Positions 36,132 to 47,026 are shown, counted from the first letter of the stretch. The stretch is DNA of 64,000 nucleotides from an uncultured Bacteroides sp. (GCA_900766195.1 CAAFUN010000098.1:1-64000); one strand, 5' to 3'. Notes: generated by a model from the letters alone, not told the origin. Translations and numbers: made by a program.

Positions 36132-36647
36132 TTAACGTTTTCTAGCTATGAGCAAGCCTCCTACAATACATGCCAATAGTAATATACTGACAGCTTCAAA
36201 AGGTAATAGATAGCCGTATTTATCACTGCTCATCATTAGATTACCAATTGTTTTGAGGTTTACCTCCACTGGTGATGTCTCTGCTATTGCAGGCATAAAT
36301 TTATGTTTAAACAGCACAAATAAAACAATTGCTGCTCCAACCAATACGGCTCCCAGAGCGGCTATGAGTTTACTGCGTTTAAGTTTTTCCAAATGATCGG
36401 TTTCACCACTGGTCAGTAAAATAGAGAATACATATAAGACGACTATACCGCCTGCATATACCATTATCTGGACTGATCCCAGAAAAGTATATCCTAGAAG
36501 GAAATAAAAACCCGCCGTTCCAAAAAGAGTAAAAAGTAAATAAGTAGCCGAGCGCACAATACTGCGTGTAGTTACTGTGAGGATGGCAGATACGGTAGTG
36601 AATGCCGCGAGAACTAAGAATACTATAGTTTCAAAGGTTATTTCCAT
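36132..36647 (-). CDS. nuoJ: NADH-quinone oxidoreductase-like subunit J
   Basis: A 171-residue membrane subunit with five hydrophobic helices. Helix 3 carries the conserved VQIMVYAGGIVVLYVF, the pi-bulge region of complex I. It starts 8 bp after nuoI, so the two are translationally close. Confidence 0.95.
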   Translation of the reverse strand: MEITFETIVFLVLAAFTTVSAILTVTTRSIVRSATYLLFTLFGTAGFYFLLGYTFLGSVQIMVYAGGIVVLYVFSILLTSGETDHLEKLKRSKLIAALGAVLVGAAIVLFVLFKHKFMPAIAETSPVEVNLKTIGNLMMSSDKYGYLLPFEAVSILLLACIVGGLLIARKR

Positions 36648-36655
36648 GATTTTAC

Positions 36656-37132
36656 TTATTTTTCTTTAACCATTAATTTGCTGCCCGGATGATTCAGCGT
36701 TAATTTCAGTTTGGAACGATCGAACACAGCGTGCTCAAATTCCTGATCGAAAGTGATTGCATCGTGAGGACAGGCATTCACACAAAGTTGGCAGAATATG
36801 CAAGAACCCAGATTATATTCGTATTTACCCAATATCTTCTTTTTCTTGCCATCTTCTGTCTCTATTGTTTCAGTGGTAATGAGTATTGTGTCATTGGGGC
36901 AAGCCATTTGACAAAGACCGCAAGCTACACATTTGTGTTCATTGTGTTCGTTATGTGGCATATTCAAAGTGCCACGAAACCGGTCAAACATCTTTAGTGT
37001 CTCTCGGTTTTCAGGATATTGTTCAGTTACTTTTTTGCGGAAGAAGACCGTTATTGTGGTTTTCATTCCTGTAAGTAAAGTTTTAATGCCGTTAAGCAAC
37101 CCACTTATATAACTTTTATTTTCTTGATCCAT
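36656..37132 (-). CDS. nuoI: NADH-quinone oxidoreductase-like subunit I (two 4Fe-4S clusters)
   Basis: A 158-residue peripheral subunit carrying electrons to cluster N2 in NuoB. Two ferredoxin motifs are seen: CVACGLCQMACPND near 64-77 and CIFCQLCVNACPHD near 112-125. The N-terminal 45 residues include a basic amphipathic stretch that would lie on the membrane. With no NuoEFG in the operon, NuoI may be the entry point for electrons from a separate donor such as ferredoxin, which is inference. Confidence 0.95.
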   Translation of the reverse strand: MDQENKSYISGLLNGIKTLLTGMKTTITVFFRKKVTEQYPENRETLKMFDRFRGTLNMPHNEHNEHKCVACGLCQMACPNDTILITTETIETEDGKKKKILGKYEYNLGSCIFCQLCVNACPHDAITFDQEFEHAVFDRSKLKLTLNHPGSKLMVKEK

Positions 37133-37182
37133 ATCTTAATCTTTTTATTTTCTTCTCACTTGGATTGACTGTAAACTATCTA

Positions 37183-38259
37183 TTAGAAATGTAGCTTAAA
37201 TGTAACAATCAATACCATTAAAATGAGGTTTACCAGTGATATTGGCACTAAATATTTCCATTCCAAACTTAATATCTGATCGATACGTAACCGAGGAAAA
37301 GTCCATTTAATCCACATCAATAAGAATACAACAAAGAAAGCTTTGCCAAAGAACCATACAAAACCGGGAATATAATCCATGACTGCATTAAAGCCGTTCA
37401 GTCCAGCAATATGGAATGGCATCCAGCCACCTAGGAATATTGTGGCAGCAATACCTGCTACAATAAACAAATTCAAATACTCTGCTAAGTAGAAGAAACC
37501 AAAATGCATACCCGAATATTCGGTATGATAACCGGCTGTCAACTCACTCTCTGCTTCAGGAAGGTCAAATGGACCACGATTGGTCTCAGCATTACCTGCT
37601 ATTAAGTAAATGATAAATGCTATTAATGCAGGGATATGGCCCTTGAAAATAAACCAACCGTCAGCCTGTTGCGCTACAATGTCTGAAATTTGCATTGTTC
37701 CTGTTAGTACAACCATTGTTAAGATGCTTAGTCCTACAGACAACTCATAACTGATGATTTGGGCACCACTACGCATAGCGCCGATAAGAGAGAATTTATT
37801 GTTTGAACTCCAACCTGCAAGAAGGATACCGACTACTCCTATGCTGGAGGCTGCAAGTAAGAAAAATACTCCGACATTAAAGTCAAGTACTTCCATACCT
37901 TTATTCATTGGCAAGCAGGCAAAAGTAAGAAATGAAGCGATAAGTACCATGAATGGTGCAAGGTTGTAGAGAAAACGATCAACATGAGTCATCTCTATAA
38001 TCTCTTTGGTCAACATCTTGAGAACATCGCCAATTACTTGTAAGAGGCCCCATTTTCCCACCCGATTAGGTCCCAATCTGCATTGGAAGAAGGCGCATAT
38101 CTTACGTTCCATGTAAATAAGAATAATGGCAAGTAATGCGTACATAAGGATGATGCATACGCCTACTACCAAACACTCGAGGAATATAGCCAGGCCCTCC
38201 GGCATGAAAGATGTCAGAGTCTGGTGTATCCAGTTGGTTACTATACTAAAGTCAAACAT
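37183..38259 (-). CDS. nuoH: NADH-quinone oxidoreductase-like subunit H
   Basis: A 358-residue membrane subunit with about eight helices that forms the quinone chamber with NuoB and NuoD. Conserved features are [20 protein letters not shown] near 48-67, [20 protein letters not shown], and a [10 protein letters not shown] loop near the end. It lies 14 bp after nuoCD and 50 bp before nuoI. Confidence 0.95.
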   Translation of the reverse strand: MFDFSIVTNWIHQTLTSFMPEGLAIFLECLVVGVCIILMYALLAIILIYMERKICAFFQCRLGPNRVGKWGLLQVIGDVLKMLTKEIIEMTHVDRFLYNLAPFMVLIASFLTFACLPMNKGMEVLDFNVGVFFLLAASSIGVVGILLAGWSSNNKFSLIGAMRSGAQIISYELSVGLSILTMVVLTGTMQISDIVAQQADGWFIFKGHIPALIAFIIYLIAGNAETNRGPFDLPEAESELTAGYHTEYSGMHFGFFYLAEYLNLFIVAGIAATIFLGGWMPFHIAGLNGFNAVMDYIPGFVWFFGKAFFVVFLLMWIKWTFPRLRIDQILSLEWKYLVPISLVNLILMVLIVTFKLHF

Positions 38260-38273
38260 GTTCTTACTGTTTA

Positions 38274-39866
38274 TTATCTGTCAATATCGGGTACTACGTA
38301 ATCTAATGTTCCACCTATGGTAATAAGGTCGGCTATTTTTGCTCCTCGGCAAATAGTGTCTATTGCGCTAACTAATGGCAATCCGGTAGAACGGAAATGA
38401 ACTCGGTAAGGCATTTTATCACCATGGCTTTCAAGGAATACTCCAAACTCTCCACGGCTGCCTTCGACTGCTGTATAATAGCTTCCTTCAGGAACACGGA
38501 TGATTGGTTTCATCTTTTCCTGATAAGGACCTTCTGGTATGTTGTCTATTAATTGCTCTATAATACGTAAACTTTCCATGATTTCATCCATACGCACAAG
38601 ATAACGTGCCCATGAATCGCCTTCTGTACGTACGATCTCTTTGAAATCAACTTTATCATACACACCGTAAGGAGCTTTTTTGCGTACATCACAAGCCCAT
38701 CCTGATGCACGGCCTGTACCTCCTGTGGTACCAAAGCTTATAGCATCTTCGCGGCTCAATACGCCTACGCCCTTTAAACGGTTGTGAACAATGACATTGC
38801 CTGTGAATACTTCGTGATATTCATGTATAATTCCACGAAGGTAAGGAATGAACTCTTTTACCCGTTTAACGAAATTGGGATGTAAATCAGCTTGTACACC
38901 ACCAATCGTGTTGTAATTCATAGTTAAGCGTCCACCACATGTCTCCTCAAAAATATCAAGGATTTTTTCACGATCCCTAAAGCCATAGAAGAAAGCTGTC
39001 AAAGCTCCCAAGTCCATGGCTAAACAAGAGTAGAATAGTAAATGGGAGTCAATACGCTGAAGTTCATCCATGATGGTACGGATGTATTTTACACGGTCGC
39101 TGACTTCAACTCCCATCGCTTGCTCTATACACATACAGAGCGCATGACGGTTTTGGTGTGCACCCAAATAATCCAATCTATCTGTTAATGCCAAAGTTTG
39201 AGGATAAGTCAGACTTTCGCACATTTTTTCTATACCTCTATGAATATACCCACAATTAGCGTCAATCTTTTTAATGATCTCACCTTCCAGTGACACACGA
39301 AAACGCATTACGCCATGAGTAGCAGGGTGCTGAGGGCCGATGTTGACTACATATTCCTCATCACCAAACAATTTCAGCTCTTTGTTTTTTAATGTGCCGT
39401 CTGGATTTAGCTCTAATTCAACGGTTGTATCTATAGTCTCCTCATTGTCCATACGGAGAGGATTTTCTTTCTCCGGGTCATTGTCTTTACGCATCGGATA
39501 GCCCATCCAATCATTACGGAGATATAGGCGGCGCATATCCGGGTGTCCGACAAACACGATACCGAAATAATCATATACTTCGCGTTCATTGAAATCCGCT
39601 GCTTTCCAAATGTTGCATACGGAAGGAATTTCTGGATGCTCGCGATCAGTAGTGGCAGTACGTACTACGATTTTTTCGCCTGTTACGGAAGATTCCAGAT
39701 GGTAGACTACACCTAGCCCGCGGGGTGTATCCGGTTCATCTTTCTCATCGGGAATACCCCAGTCCATACCGGTCAGACATTCCAGAAAGTCCATTTGCCG
39801 GTCATTACGCAGACGAAGCATTTCATCGTGCAAAACTGCAGGTTCTATAAATTGTATTTTTTCCAT
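38274..39866 (-). CDS. nuoCD: Fused NADH-quinone oxidoreductase-like subunit C/D
   Basis: A 530-residue fusion. Residues 1-130 are NuoC-like ([21 protein letters not shown]) and about 165-530 are NuoD-like, with the quinone-site motif [15 protein letters not shown] and [15 protein letters not shown] in the hydrogenase-like large-subunit fold. The NuoC/NuoD fusion also occurs in E. coli. It is a hydrophilic arm subunit that contacts quinone with NuoB. It lies 73 bp after nuoB. Confidence 0.95.
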   Translation of the reverse strand: MEKIQFIEPAVLHDEMLRLRNDRQMDFLECLTGMDWGIPDEKDEPDTPRGLGVVYHLESSVTGEKIVVRTATTDREHPEIPSVCNIWKAADFNEREVYDYFGIVFVGHPDMRRLYLRNDWMGYPMRKDNDPEKENPLRMDNEETIDTTVELELNPDGTLKNKELKLFGDEEYVVNIGPQHPATHGVMRFRVSLEGEIIKKIDANCGYIHRGIEKMCESLTYPQTLALTDRLDYLGAHQNRHALCMCIEQAMGVEVSDRVKYIRTIMDELQRIDSHLLFYSCLAMDLGALTAFFYGFRDREKILDIFEETCGGRLTMNYNTIGGVQADLHPNFVKRVKEFIPYLRGIIHEYHEVFTGNVIVHNRLKGVGVLSREDAISFGTTGGTGRASGWACDVRKKAPYGVYDKVDFKEIVRTEGDSWARYLVRMDEIMESLRIIEQLIDNIPEGPYQEKMKPIIRVPEGSYYTAVEGSRGEFGVFLESHGDKMPYRVHFRSTGLPLVSAIDTICRGAKIADLITIGGTLDYVVPDIDR

Positions 39867-39939
39867 ATTCAGAATGTTTCACTCTTACAGAGTGCATACA
39901 AAGTATTATTTTATGTTATTCGGATAATATCGGGTTACA

Positions 39940-40539
39940 TTACTCGGCGTTGTCTTCCTTTGGCTTATCTTCCTTACGGTTAACACCGCCAAAGAATTTT
40001 TCTACTTTTACTTTGCGTTGCAATTGCATCATGCCGTAGTAAAAAGCTTCGGGACGAGGTGGACAGCCCGGTATATATACGTCTACCGGCAAAATAGTGT
40101 CAACGCCATTCACTACATGATAAGATTTTGTGAATGGACCTCCACTTACTGCACAACCTCCTACAGCTACTACGTATTTAGGATCGGGCATCTGATCATA
40201 CAGACGTTTCAGTACCGGAGCCATTTTATTCGTGATTGTTCCGCAGACCATAATCATGTCGGCCTGACGAGGGCTGGCACGTGCTACTTCAAATCCGAAA
40301 CGTGCCATGTCATAACGGGCTGCACCCAATGACATGAACTCAATTCCACAACAACTTGTTGCAAAAGTAAGCGGCCACAGAGAGTTACTGCGACCCCAGT
40401 TAACAACGTCATCCAATACGCCGAGGAGTACATTTGCACCTCCGGCATTGAGCTCTTTGACAAGCTTTTCAAGAGTTTCGTTGTCCTTAAATTCTTCATA
40501 AGGAAGTGATTTTATTTTCGGTTCTTTCTTTATTTCCAT
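39940..40539 (-). CDS. nuoB: NADH-quinone oxidoreductase-like subunit B (cluster N2)
   Basis: A 199-residue subunit that holds the last Fe-S cluster before quinone. Ligands are Cys63-Cys64 in TSCCGIE, Cys129 in GGCAVSGG and Cys159 in IPGCPPRPE. The start at 40539 (MEIKKEPK) is preferred because AAAGGAG stands about 7 bases before it. It overlaps the end of nuoA by 10 bases, which suggests coupled translation. An in-frame ATG at 40560 would overlap by 31 bases. Confidence 0.95.
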   Translation of the reverse strand: MEIKKEPKIKSLPYEEFKDNETLEKLVKELNAGGANVLLGVLDDVVNWGRSNSLWPLTFATSCCGIEFMSLGAARYDMARFGFEVARASPRQADMIMVCGTITNKMAPVLKRLYDQMPDPKYVVAVGGCAVSGGPFTKSYHVVNGVDTILPVDVYIPGCPPRPEAFYYGMMQLQRKVKVEKFFGGVNRKEDKPKEDNAE

Positions 40540-40880
40540 TCCAATGCTCCTTTCCGCCATGCATAGGCTAGTCCTAATACTAAGATGAATAAGAAAAACA
40601 AGATGCTGATAAGTCCTGCTACTCCAAGATCACGGGTGATAACCGCCCATGGAAACAAGAAAACAGTTTCTACATCGAACATCAAAAACAAGATAGCAAA
40701 CAGGTAATAACCAACCCTGAATTGCATCCATGATTTACCACGAGTAGGAACACCGCATTCATAAGTCTCCATTTTTTGAGAATTGTATGAACGTGGCGAA
40801 ATTGCTTTTGATAAAGCAATTACAATGCCTACGAAAGCAATGGCCGTCACAATGACGGTGAGTAGCAAAGTAAAGTTCAT
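40530..40880 (-). CDS. nuoA: NADH-quinone oxidoreductase-like subunit A
   Basis: A 116-residue membrane subunit with three helices. The loop YECGVPTRG and the segment [15 protein letters not shown], with the conserved acidic pair, match the family. It is the first complex I gene of the operon. The whole operon lacks nuoE, nuoF and nuoG. Confidence 0.95.
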   Translation of the reverse strand: MNFTLLLTVIVTAIAFVGIVIALSKAISPRSYNSQKMETYECGVPTRGKSWMQFRVGYYLFAILFLMFDVETVFLFPWAVITRDLGVAGLISILFFLFILVLGLAYAWRKGALEWK

Positions 40881-40995
40881 AAATCTAATTATCTTCTAGA
40901 TGTATATTAAACTAAAACTTGAAGGATAAAATTTATTTAATTGTTATCCAACATCTTTATTCGCAAGTTTAGCGTTCTTGCCAATCTTTTTTTAT

Positions 40996-41193
40996 TTAAT
41001 TTGGTCCCTTTTCTCTATCCAAATACATTGCGTATATCGCTAAAGAATACGGTAATACCCCGATATTGAGGCTAGAATAAGAAAATAGTCTGAGTTTTGA
41101 TAATACGTATGGATCTGGTTTATTCATATTGCATGATTTAGTCTGCAACATGGTAAATAAGGCTAACGTACAATGTCTAATATCTTGTTTCAT
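40996..41193 (-). CDS. Possible small leader ORF of the nuo operon (65 aa)
   Basis: Not a recognised protein. An ATG at 41193 is preceded by GAGGAAAG and lies about 25 bases after a good -7 box, so ribosomes would meet this frame first on the nuo transcript. The 65-residue product has no clear domain and a mildly hydrophobic middle. It ends 115 bases before nuoA. It may be a leader peptide, or just an open stretch in a long untranslated leader. Confidence 0.3.
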   Translation of the reverse strand: MKQDIRHCTLALFTMLQTKSCNMNKPDPYVLSKLRLFSYSSLNIGVLPYSLAIYAMYLDREKGPN

Positions 41194-41218
41194 ATGACCA
41201 CTTTCCTCTTTCGGAGGG

Positions 41219-41251
41219 CAAATATATAATATAATTGGCTAATTTTGCAAC
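41219..41251 (-). promoter_or_regulatory. Likely promoter of the nuo operon
   Basis: On the minus strand GTTG (41248-41251) precedes TATATTTG (41219-41226) by 21 bp. This is a full -7 match and three of four bases at -33. The leader to nuoA would be about 330 bases. No other good promoter is seen between trkH and nuoA. Confidence 0.5.
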
Positions 41252-41294
41252 ATCGAGTTGACAAAAAAATATTTTTAGCACTTTTTATCCTTAA

Positions 41295-42746
41295 TCAGAT
41301 ACGTTTCCAGAACTCTGGCGTAAAGAGGAGAAGTACGGTAAATAATTCTAAACGGCCCAGTAACATTAAGAAAGAAAGCAACCATTTTGCTGCTTCAGGA
41401 AGCGCATTCCATGAGTACGCCGGACCGAAATCACTTAAGCCTGGTCCCATATTACCTAAACTGGATATTGCGCAACCTATAGATTCTTCAAATCCTATTC
41501 CCATACTGATCAGTATTAATGTTGAGACAATAATTATTGCAATATATAGCGAACAAAAGGCGAGTACTGTCGATTGGATAGAAGGCGAAATGACCTGCTT
41601 GCTAATACGTACAGGTAGCACAGCATTAGGGTGCAGGATGCGCTTAAATTGATTGCGTGATATCTTAGCCATTATGATGACACGGATACATTTAATGCCG
41701 CCACTAGTGCTTCCTGCAGAAGCTCCTATTAACATTAAAATAGTAAGTATACCCAAAGTTACGGGTTGCCATGTAGTATAATCTTCCGTTGCAAATCCGG
41801 TTGACGTCAATAAGGAGATGACCTGGAAAAGTGATTTTCTAAAAGTTCCTTCCACATCTGACGGATTGTTATAATATAATACTATAGAAATAAAAAGCGT
41901 ACAACTTATAATTAATAGCGTGTAAAATCGTAATTCGGAATCATGGAAAAACTTCTTAAATTTTCGGTTGACAAAGAGAAGCAACAGTGTGAAATTGATG
42001 CCGGATATGAACATAAATATACAAATGACATACTCAATATAAGGTGAATGATAGTATGTTATACTTGTTTGTTTGGTAGAGAAACCTCCTGTGCCACTAG
42101 TAGCAAAGGCATGACAAATACTGTCAAACCAATTCATTCCTCCCATCATTAATAATGCGAACAGAAGAAGGGTAATGCCAGTGTACAGTCCCCATATCCA
42201 TTTGGCAGTGATGCCAATGCGCGGGTGCACTTTATCGTGAGTAGGTCCGTTAGCTTCGGCGGCAAATACGAGGAGTCCACTGATACCGAAAACAGGAAGG
42301 ATGGCAATGGTAAACATAATGATTCCCAAACCGCCAATCCATAGAGTCATGCTACGCCAAAATAATATTCCATGTGGTAAGATTTCAACATTGTCTAAGA
42401 TTGTGGCTCCTGTACTGCTGAATCCTGACATTGATTCAAAAAAAGCATTGGTGATATTGGGAATGTAACCACTGAGATAAGACGGAAACATTCCGAAGAA
42501 AGAGAATGCAATCCATGCAAAAGTAACCAGTAGATAGCCATCACGGCGATTTAACTGACGGTCTCCGCCTTTACCTAATAGTTGGAGTATAATACCCGTA
42601 ATTGCTGTAATACCGGCTGACAGTAAAAAAGCGTTCAAGTCATCTTCTTGGTAATGGAGGGAAACCAATGAGCAGAGCAGCAACATGATCGTTTCCAATT
42701 GCAGCAGAATACCGATAATCCGTATGATGGTTTTGATGTTTATCAT
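41295..42746 (-). CDS. trkH: Trk-type potassium channel subunit TrkH
   Basis: A 483-residue inner-membrane K+ uptake subunit with four pore repeats. The filter-like loops read SGFSSTGAT, ATSGTGGFSTK, LTSTGFATEDY and LGNMGPGLSDFG. The last lacks the standard TxGF pattern, as is common in the fourth loop. It pairs with the RCK regulator encoded 9 bp upstream (trkA). K+ uptake keeps turgor and pH. Confidence 0.95.
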   Translation of the reverse strand: MINIKTIIRIIGILLQLETIMLLLCSLVSLHYQEDDLNAFLLSAGITAITGIILQLLGKGGDRQLNRRDGYLLVTFAWIAFSFFGMFPSYLSGYIPNITNAFFESMSGFSSTGATILDNVEILPHGILFWRSMTLWIGGLGIIMFTIAILPVFGISGLLVFAAEANGPTHDKVHPRIGITAKWIWGLYTGITLLLFALLMMGGMNWFDSICHAFATSGTGGFSTKQTSITYYHSPYIEYVICIFMFISGINFTLLLLFVNRKFKKFFHDSELRFYTLLIISCTLFISIVLYYNNPSDVEGTFRKSLFQVISLLTSTGFATEDYTTWQPVTLGILTILMLIGASAGSTSGGIKCIRVIIMAKISRNQFKRILHPNAVLPVRISKQVISPSIQSTVLAFCSLYIAIIIVSTLILISMGIGFEESIGCAISSLGNMGPGLSDFGPAYSWNALPEAAKWLLSFLMLLGRLELFTVLLLFTPEFWKRI

Positions 42747-42755
42747 TCCACCTGT

Positions 42756-44096
42756 CTAGTTGAAATACTTTTCTATTTTTTTTATCATCATGCTCAAACA
42801 GAACACTACTACATGATCGTCTGCTTGAATCTGTGTGTTTCCTGTAACAACGACACCTTCTCCTTTCCGTACTAATCCTCCTATAGTTGTCCCTTTGGGA
42901 AGTCCGAGATCTTTTACCATGCGTTTGGTAATAAGTGACCCCGGTTTTACTGTAAACTCAGCTACATCCGCATTGGCAAAAGTAAGGCATTTCACATTGC
43001 TGACATCAGCATCAAGCATCATTTGATAGATATGACTGGCTGCTATCAATTTTTTGTTGATCACTGTTCCGATGTCAAGACTTTCGGCCATTCCTATATA
43101 GTCAATATTCTCTACTTCAGCCACAGTTTTTCTTACTCCTATACGTTTTGCTGCTAGACAAGACAATATATTCGTTTCCGAATTGCCGGTCAGTGCTACG
43201 AATGCCTCTGTATTCTTTAATCCTTCTTGTGTGAGCAAGTCAAGATCACGTCCATCGCCGTTGATTATCATTGTTTTATCATCCAAAACTTCTGTTAAGC
43301 GGTTGCAACGATTAAGATCATCTTCTACGACCTTTATTCGCATATAGTCCGGAGCATACTGAGCCGTACGTATAGCAATGCGGCTACCTCCCATGATCAT
43401 GACGTTACGTACGTCGGCATAGTCTTCTTTGCCGGTAATTTTTCGTATATAAGGAATGTATTTACGGGTGGTTGTAAAGTAAACGATGTCATACAGCTTT
43501 ATCATATCATCACCCCGTGGAATGAGTGTTTCACTTCCTCGTTTGATGGCTACCACATGGTATGGTTTGTCAGAACTGCTGATTTTATGGAGTGGAGTGT
43601 CCAATATTTCGGCCTTTTCACGCATCTTTGTTCCTATAAGTATGAGGGAGCCGTTACAGAATTCCCACCACTGTCTTACCCAGCTCATACGTATTGAGGA
43701 TACAATTTCTTTTGCCGCAAGCATTTCCGGATAAATAAGGGAGTCTACGCCCATTTTCTGGAAAAATTCCTTGTTTTTAGGCAGAAGATATTCGTAATTA
43801 TCTATGCGAGCCACTGTCTTTCCCGCTCCCAGATTATTGGCAAGCATGCAGGCTGTCATGTTTCGACTTTCGTCGGGAGTTACGGCAATGAACAAATCAG
43901 CATCTTTTACACCTACTTCTTTCAAACCCTGAATGGAAGTGGGAGAACCTACTACGGTCATTAAGTCAAAGTTAGAACTTAGCGTGCTCAACTTTTCCTC
44001 GTTTTCGTCCATCAGGATGATATCCTGTTTTTCGCGAGACAATAGTTTTGCCAGATGTGTACCAACCGCTCCGGCTCCGGCGATGATAATTTTCAC
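42756..44096 (-). CDS. trkA: Trk system NAD-binding regulator TrkA
   Basis: A 446-residue cytosolic protein with two RCK units. Each has a Rossmann RCK_N fold (GAGAVGTHLAKLL at 7-19, and MIMGGSRIAIRTA near 232-244) and an RCK_C domain, the last near 370-446. It binds NAD(H) or ATP and gates TrkH. It lies 6 bp after dxs and 9 bp before trkH. Confidence 0.95.
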   Translation of the reverse strand: MKIIIAGAGAVGTHLAKLLSREKQDIILMDENEEKLSTLSSNFDLMTVVGSPTSIQGLKEVGVKDADLFIAVTPDESRNMTACMLANNLGAGKTVARIDNYEYLLPKNKEFFQKMGVDSLIYPEMLAAKEIVSSIRMSWVRQWWEFCNGSLILIGTKMREKAEILDTPLHKISSSDKPYHVVAIKRGSETLIPRGDDMIKLYDIVYFTTTRKYIPYIRKITGKEDYADVRNVMIMGGSRIAIRTAQYAPDYMRIKVVEDDLNRCNRLTEVLDDKTMIINGDGRDLDLLTQEGLKNTEAFVALTGNSETNILSCLAAKRIGVRKTVAEVENIDYIGMAESLDIGTVINKKLIAASHIYQMMLDADVSNVKCLTFANADVAEFTVKPGSLITKRMVKDLGLPKGTTIGGLVRKGEGVVVTGNTQIQADDHVVVFCLSMMIKKIEKYFN

Positions 44097-44102
44097 AATG
44101 CT

Positions 44103-46010
44103 TTATTCTTCACTTTTTATTAATCTTTGATAAATACCTTCTTCATCTATCTTACACAGATGATAAAGTTCAGGAATGCTTCCATGCTCAATGAATAGAT
44201 CGGGTATCCCAATGCGAGTTACTCGTGGGGTATAATTGTGATCTGCCATAAATTCCAGTACGGCACTTCCCATACCTCCTTTTATAACTCCATCTTCCAC
44301 CGTAACAATGCGTTTGAATGTACGACCTACTTCGTCCAACATTTCCTCGTCAATCGGTTTAAGAAAACGGAGATCGTAATGGGCTATTGATATATTCTTT
44401 TCTTTTTCTACCCGTTCAATGGCACGTGCAGCTATATTTCCTATTGGGCCTATAGAGATAATAGCAAGTTCTTTTCCATCTTTAAGTTTTCGCCCTTTAC
44501 CTACGGGAATCTCTTCCAACGGGCACATCCACTGTTCGAATTGGCCTCTTCCACGAGGATACCTAATCACGAATGGTCCTTTATCAGGCAACTGCGCGGT
44601 ATACATCAGACGACGTAATTCATGCTCATTCATCGGTGAAGAGATTGTGAGATTTGGAATAGGGCGCAGATAGGCCATGTCGAACACTCCATGATGCGTA
44701 GGTCCGTCTTCACCAACTAACCCGGAGCGATCAAGGCATAGCACAACCGGTAGACGAAGAATGGCAATATCGTGAATGACATTGTCATAAGCACGCTGCA
44801 TAAATGAAGAATAGATATTGCAAAATGGCTGCATACCTTCCTTTGCCATTCCTCCCGAAAAGGTGGCGGCATGTCCCTCGGCAATGCCCACGTCGAATGC
44901 ACGAGTAGGCATCTCTTTCATCAGAATATTCATGGAACAGCCGGTGGGCATGGCGGGTGTGACTCCTACAATGCGTGGATTCTGTTTAGCAAGTTCCACT
45001 AGAGTCTTCCCGAATACATCCTGATAGAGTGGTGGCTGATCTTGTGTGTTGGGTGTATAGCGTTCTCCCGTACAAGGGTCAAACTTCCCCGGTGCATGCC
45101 ATACGGCGGCATTTTTTTCAGCAGGCTCAAAACCTTTGCCTTTAATGGTATGTAGATGAAGAATTTTTGGGCCTTTCATATCCTTGATACCTTTTAGTAT
45201 GCGGGCGAGATTTTTTACATCATGTCCGTTTACCGGTCCAAAATACCGGATATTCATCCCTTCGAAAATATTCTGTTGTTGAGCTGCTATAGATTTTAGA
45301 CTGTTGGCAAACCTGATAAGGGCTTTGCGGCGCTCATCAGTGAGAAGACCCATTCTGAAGAGCAGTCGAGACATTTTGAACCGCAGTATATTATAACGGT
45401 TGGATGTAGTGAGGTTGAGTAGATATTGCTGCATACCTCCCACACTACGATCTATTGACATATCGTTGTCATTCAGGATGATGAGTATGTCATTTGGAGT
45501 AGACGAAGCATTGTTCAACCCTTCAAAAGCTAAACCGCCACTCATGGAACCATCGCCGATTATTGCTATAACATGCCGGTCTTTTTCTCCTTTCTGTTCG
45601 GCTGCAACGGCCATACCCAGAGCTACAGATATAGAATTGGATGCATGCCCACAAGTGAAGGTGTCGTATTCACTTTCTTCTGGTGAAGGGAAAGGACGTA
45701 TACCTTTGAACTTACGGTTGGTGAAGAACGCTTTACGGCGGCCGGTCAATATTTTATGCCCGTACGCCTGATGTCCTACATCCCATACAATACGGTCGTA
45801 CGGAGTGTTAAAAACGTAATGTAAGGCAACGGTAAGCTCTACTGTTCCCAAGCTGGCGGCAAAATGTCCGGGATTGCACGAAAGTTCCTTTATGATGTCT
45901 TGTCTTAATTCATCGCATACCTCCGGAAGTTGCTCCACACTGAGATGGCGCAAGTCTTCAGGGTAAGAAATGGAATTTAGCAAGCTATATGTACTCGATT
46001 CTGTTTTCAT
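44103..46010 (-). CDS. dxs: 1-deoxy-D-xylulose-5-phosphate synthase
   Basis: Condenses pyruvate and glyceraldehyde 3-phosphate to DXP, the first step of the MEP isoprenoid pathway, using thiamine diphosphate. The 635-residue protein has [14 protein letters not shown] near 70, the TPP motif GDGSMSGG...NDNDMSI at about 143-180, the transketolase central domain with [13 protein letters not shown] near 355-370, and the C-terminal domain from about 500. The start at 46010 (MKTESSTYS) was chosen over an upstream in-frame ATG with an unlike, hydrophobic extension. It leads the run dxs, trkA, trkH. Confidence 0.96.
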   Translation of the reverse strand: MKTESSTYSLLNSISYPEDLRHLSVEQLPEVCDELRQDIIKELSCNPGHFAASLGTVELTVALHYVFNTPYDRIVWDVGHQAYGHKILTGRRKAFFTNRKFKGIRPFPSPEESEYDTFTCGHASNSISVALGMAVAAEQKGEKDRHVIAIIGDGSMSGGLAFEGLNNASSTPNDILIILNDNDMSIDRSVGGMQQYLLNLTTSNRYNILRFKMSRLLFRMGLLTDERRKALIRFANSLKSIAAQQQNIFEGMNIRYFGPVNGHDVKNLARILKGIKDMKGPKILHLHTIKGKGFEPAEKNAAVWHAPGKFDPCTGERYTPNTQDQPPLYQDVFGKTLVELAKQNPRIVGVTPAMPTGCSMNILMKEMPTRAFDVGIAEGHAATFSGGMAKEGMQPFCNIYSSFMQRAYDNVIHDIAILRLPVVLCLDRSGLVGEDGPTHHGVFDMAYLRPIPNLTISSPMNEHELRRLMYTAQLPDKGPFVIRYPRGRGQFEQWMCPLEEIPVGKGRKLKDGKELAIISIGPIGNIAARAIERVEKEKNISIAHYDLRFLKPIDEEMLDEVGRTFKRIVTVEDGVIKGGMGSAVLEFMADHNYTPRVTRIGIPDLFIEHGSIPELYHLCKIDEEGIYQRLIKSEE

Positions 46011-46070
46011 TCCTGTAACGAAGATTACAATTTGCAAAAATAGTAAAAGAAAACGGATGCATTTGCTATT

Positions 46071-46724
46071 TTATCTGTTTTTTGGAAAAACGGGTAAATC
46101 TGGTGGCAAACATACGCTGTTGGATACAGTGTCTCCTTCTATACTCATAAAACCCAAATAAGAGAATAGCTCATCGTTGAGCCATTCATCAGGAAGATTT
46201 TGCTCGGCGTAGGTATCGGCGCGTGTGGCTGCCGATATATCATAAACGGCCTCGTTCTTATCTTTGTTGTACACCAGAATCATGGCAATATCGTTTGTTT
46301 CCGCATTGCCTGTTCCGCTATTGTCTTTCCATCTAAATAACATCTTTCCTGAACCCTTTGTTGCCGTACCTTCAAATATTGGCATCAAATTTCCAGTGCA
46401 GACCAACACTCTGTTGAATTCAATCGTCATTTCAGTCCCATTACCTGTAATTGCTTTTCTAAGAATATATGACATGGCAGCGTTAAATGGTGTTTTTTCC
46501 TGTGCACAGTTTTTGTATCCAATGCGTATGAACGGAGTAATACTTTTTAGAAACGAGAAGGCAATGGTAAACTTTCCTCGTTGTTTTTGTTGTTTTTCTG
46601 TACGCGGATTGCTAACCTTGGCAGCCTGCGTGCGTATATAGTTGATGGATTTCCAACTACTGCCCACTATCGGACCTACCTTTCCGGATACTCCCCCTAA
46701 AAGTCCCTGCTTGATTTTTCCCAT
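46071..46724 (-). CDS. DUF6266 family protein
   Basis: The 217-residue product has the DUF6266 opening MGKIKQGLLGGVSGKVGPIV, then GSSWKSINYIR, NPRTEKQQKQRGKF and the FLKSITPFIRIGYK helix. These are features of a Bacteroidetes protein family of unknown role with many paralogues. No signal peptide or membrane segment is seen. The start at 46724 follows the family and drops 16 extra residues of a longer frame. It stands alone, 60 bp upstream of dxs on the same strand, with its own -7 box. Confidence 0.85.
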   Translation of the reverse strand: MGKIKQGLLGGVSGKVGPIVGSSWKSINYIRTQAAKVSNPRTEKQQKQRGKFTIAFSFLKSITPFIRIGYKNCAQEKTPFNAAMSYILRKAITGNGTEMTIEFNRVLVCTGNLMPIFEGTATKGSGKMLFRWKDNSGTGNAETNDIAMILVYNKDKNEAVYDISAATRADTYAEQNLPDEWLNDELFSYLGFMSIEGDTVSNSVCLPPDLPVFPKNR

Positions 46725-46816
46725 GGTGTTTTGTATTTTCACAGCATATTGAACCTTAAAAGGCTGCAGCATTGTTCTTTTTTCCTGACAGCAATTTATG
46801 ATTCGACATTGTTTTG

Positions 46817-46824
46817 CAAAGGTA
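46817..46824 (-). promoter_or_regulatory. -7 element of the DUF6266 gene
   Basis: On the minus strand TACCTTTG lies about 93 bp before the start. It matches TAnnTTTG, but no TTTG stands at the expected distance upstream. Confidence 0.35.
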
Positions 46825-46940
46825 TAGAAAAACTTTTTTATTTATCTGCTGATTTTAGGGTTTATCAGAATTAACGCATAAATGTTCTCCTATTTCCCTG
46901 TGTTTTATTCAGCTATTTCTTTTGCTACTTTCTTCTATTT

Positions 46941-47026
46941 TAAGTCGTATTTGCTCCGTACATTTACCGTATTTCTCTTTTATATAAGTACTTTTAGCGT
47001 ATAAACTACGGAGCAAGTACGAATTA
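46941..47026. repeat. Long inverted repeat in the divergent region
   Basis: Arms 46941-46960 and 47007-47026 match at 18 of 20 positions (core TTGCTCCGTA against TACGGAGCAA) with a 46-base spacer. The spacer has no gene. It may be a hairpin, a pair of protein sites or the ends of a tiny lost element. Confidence 0.65.

Noticed and set aside
41245..41652. Plus-strand frame over the end of trkH
   Set aside because: It is the antisense shadow of trkH, whose filter motifs and length are clear on the minus strand.
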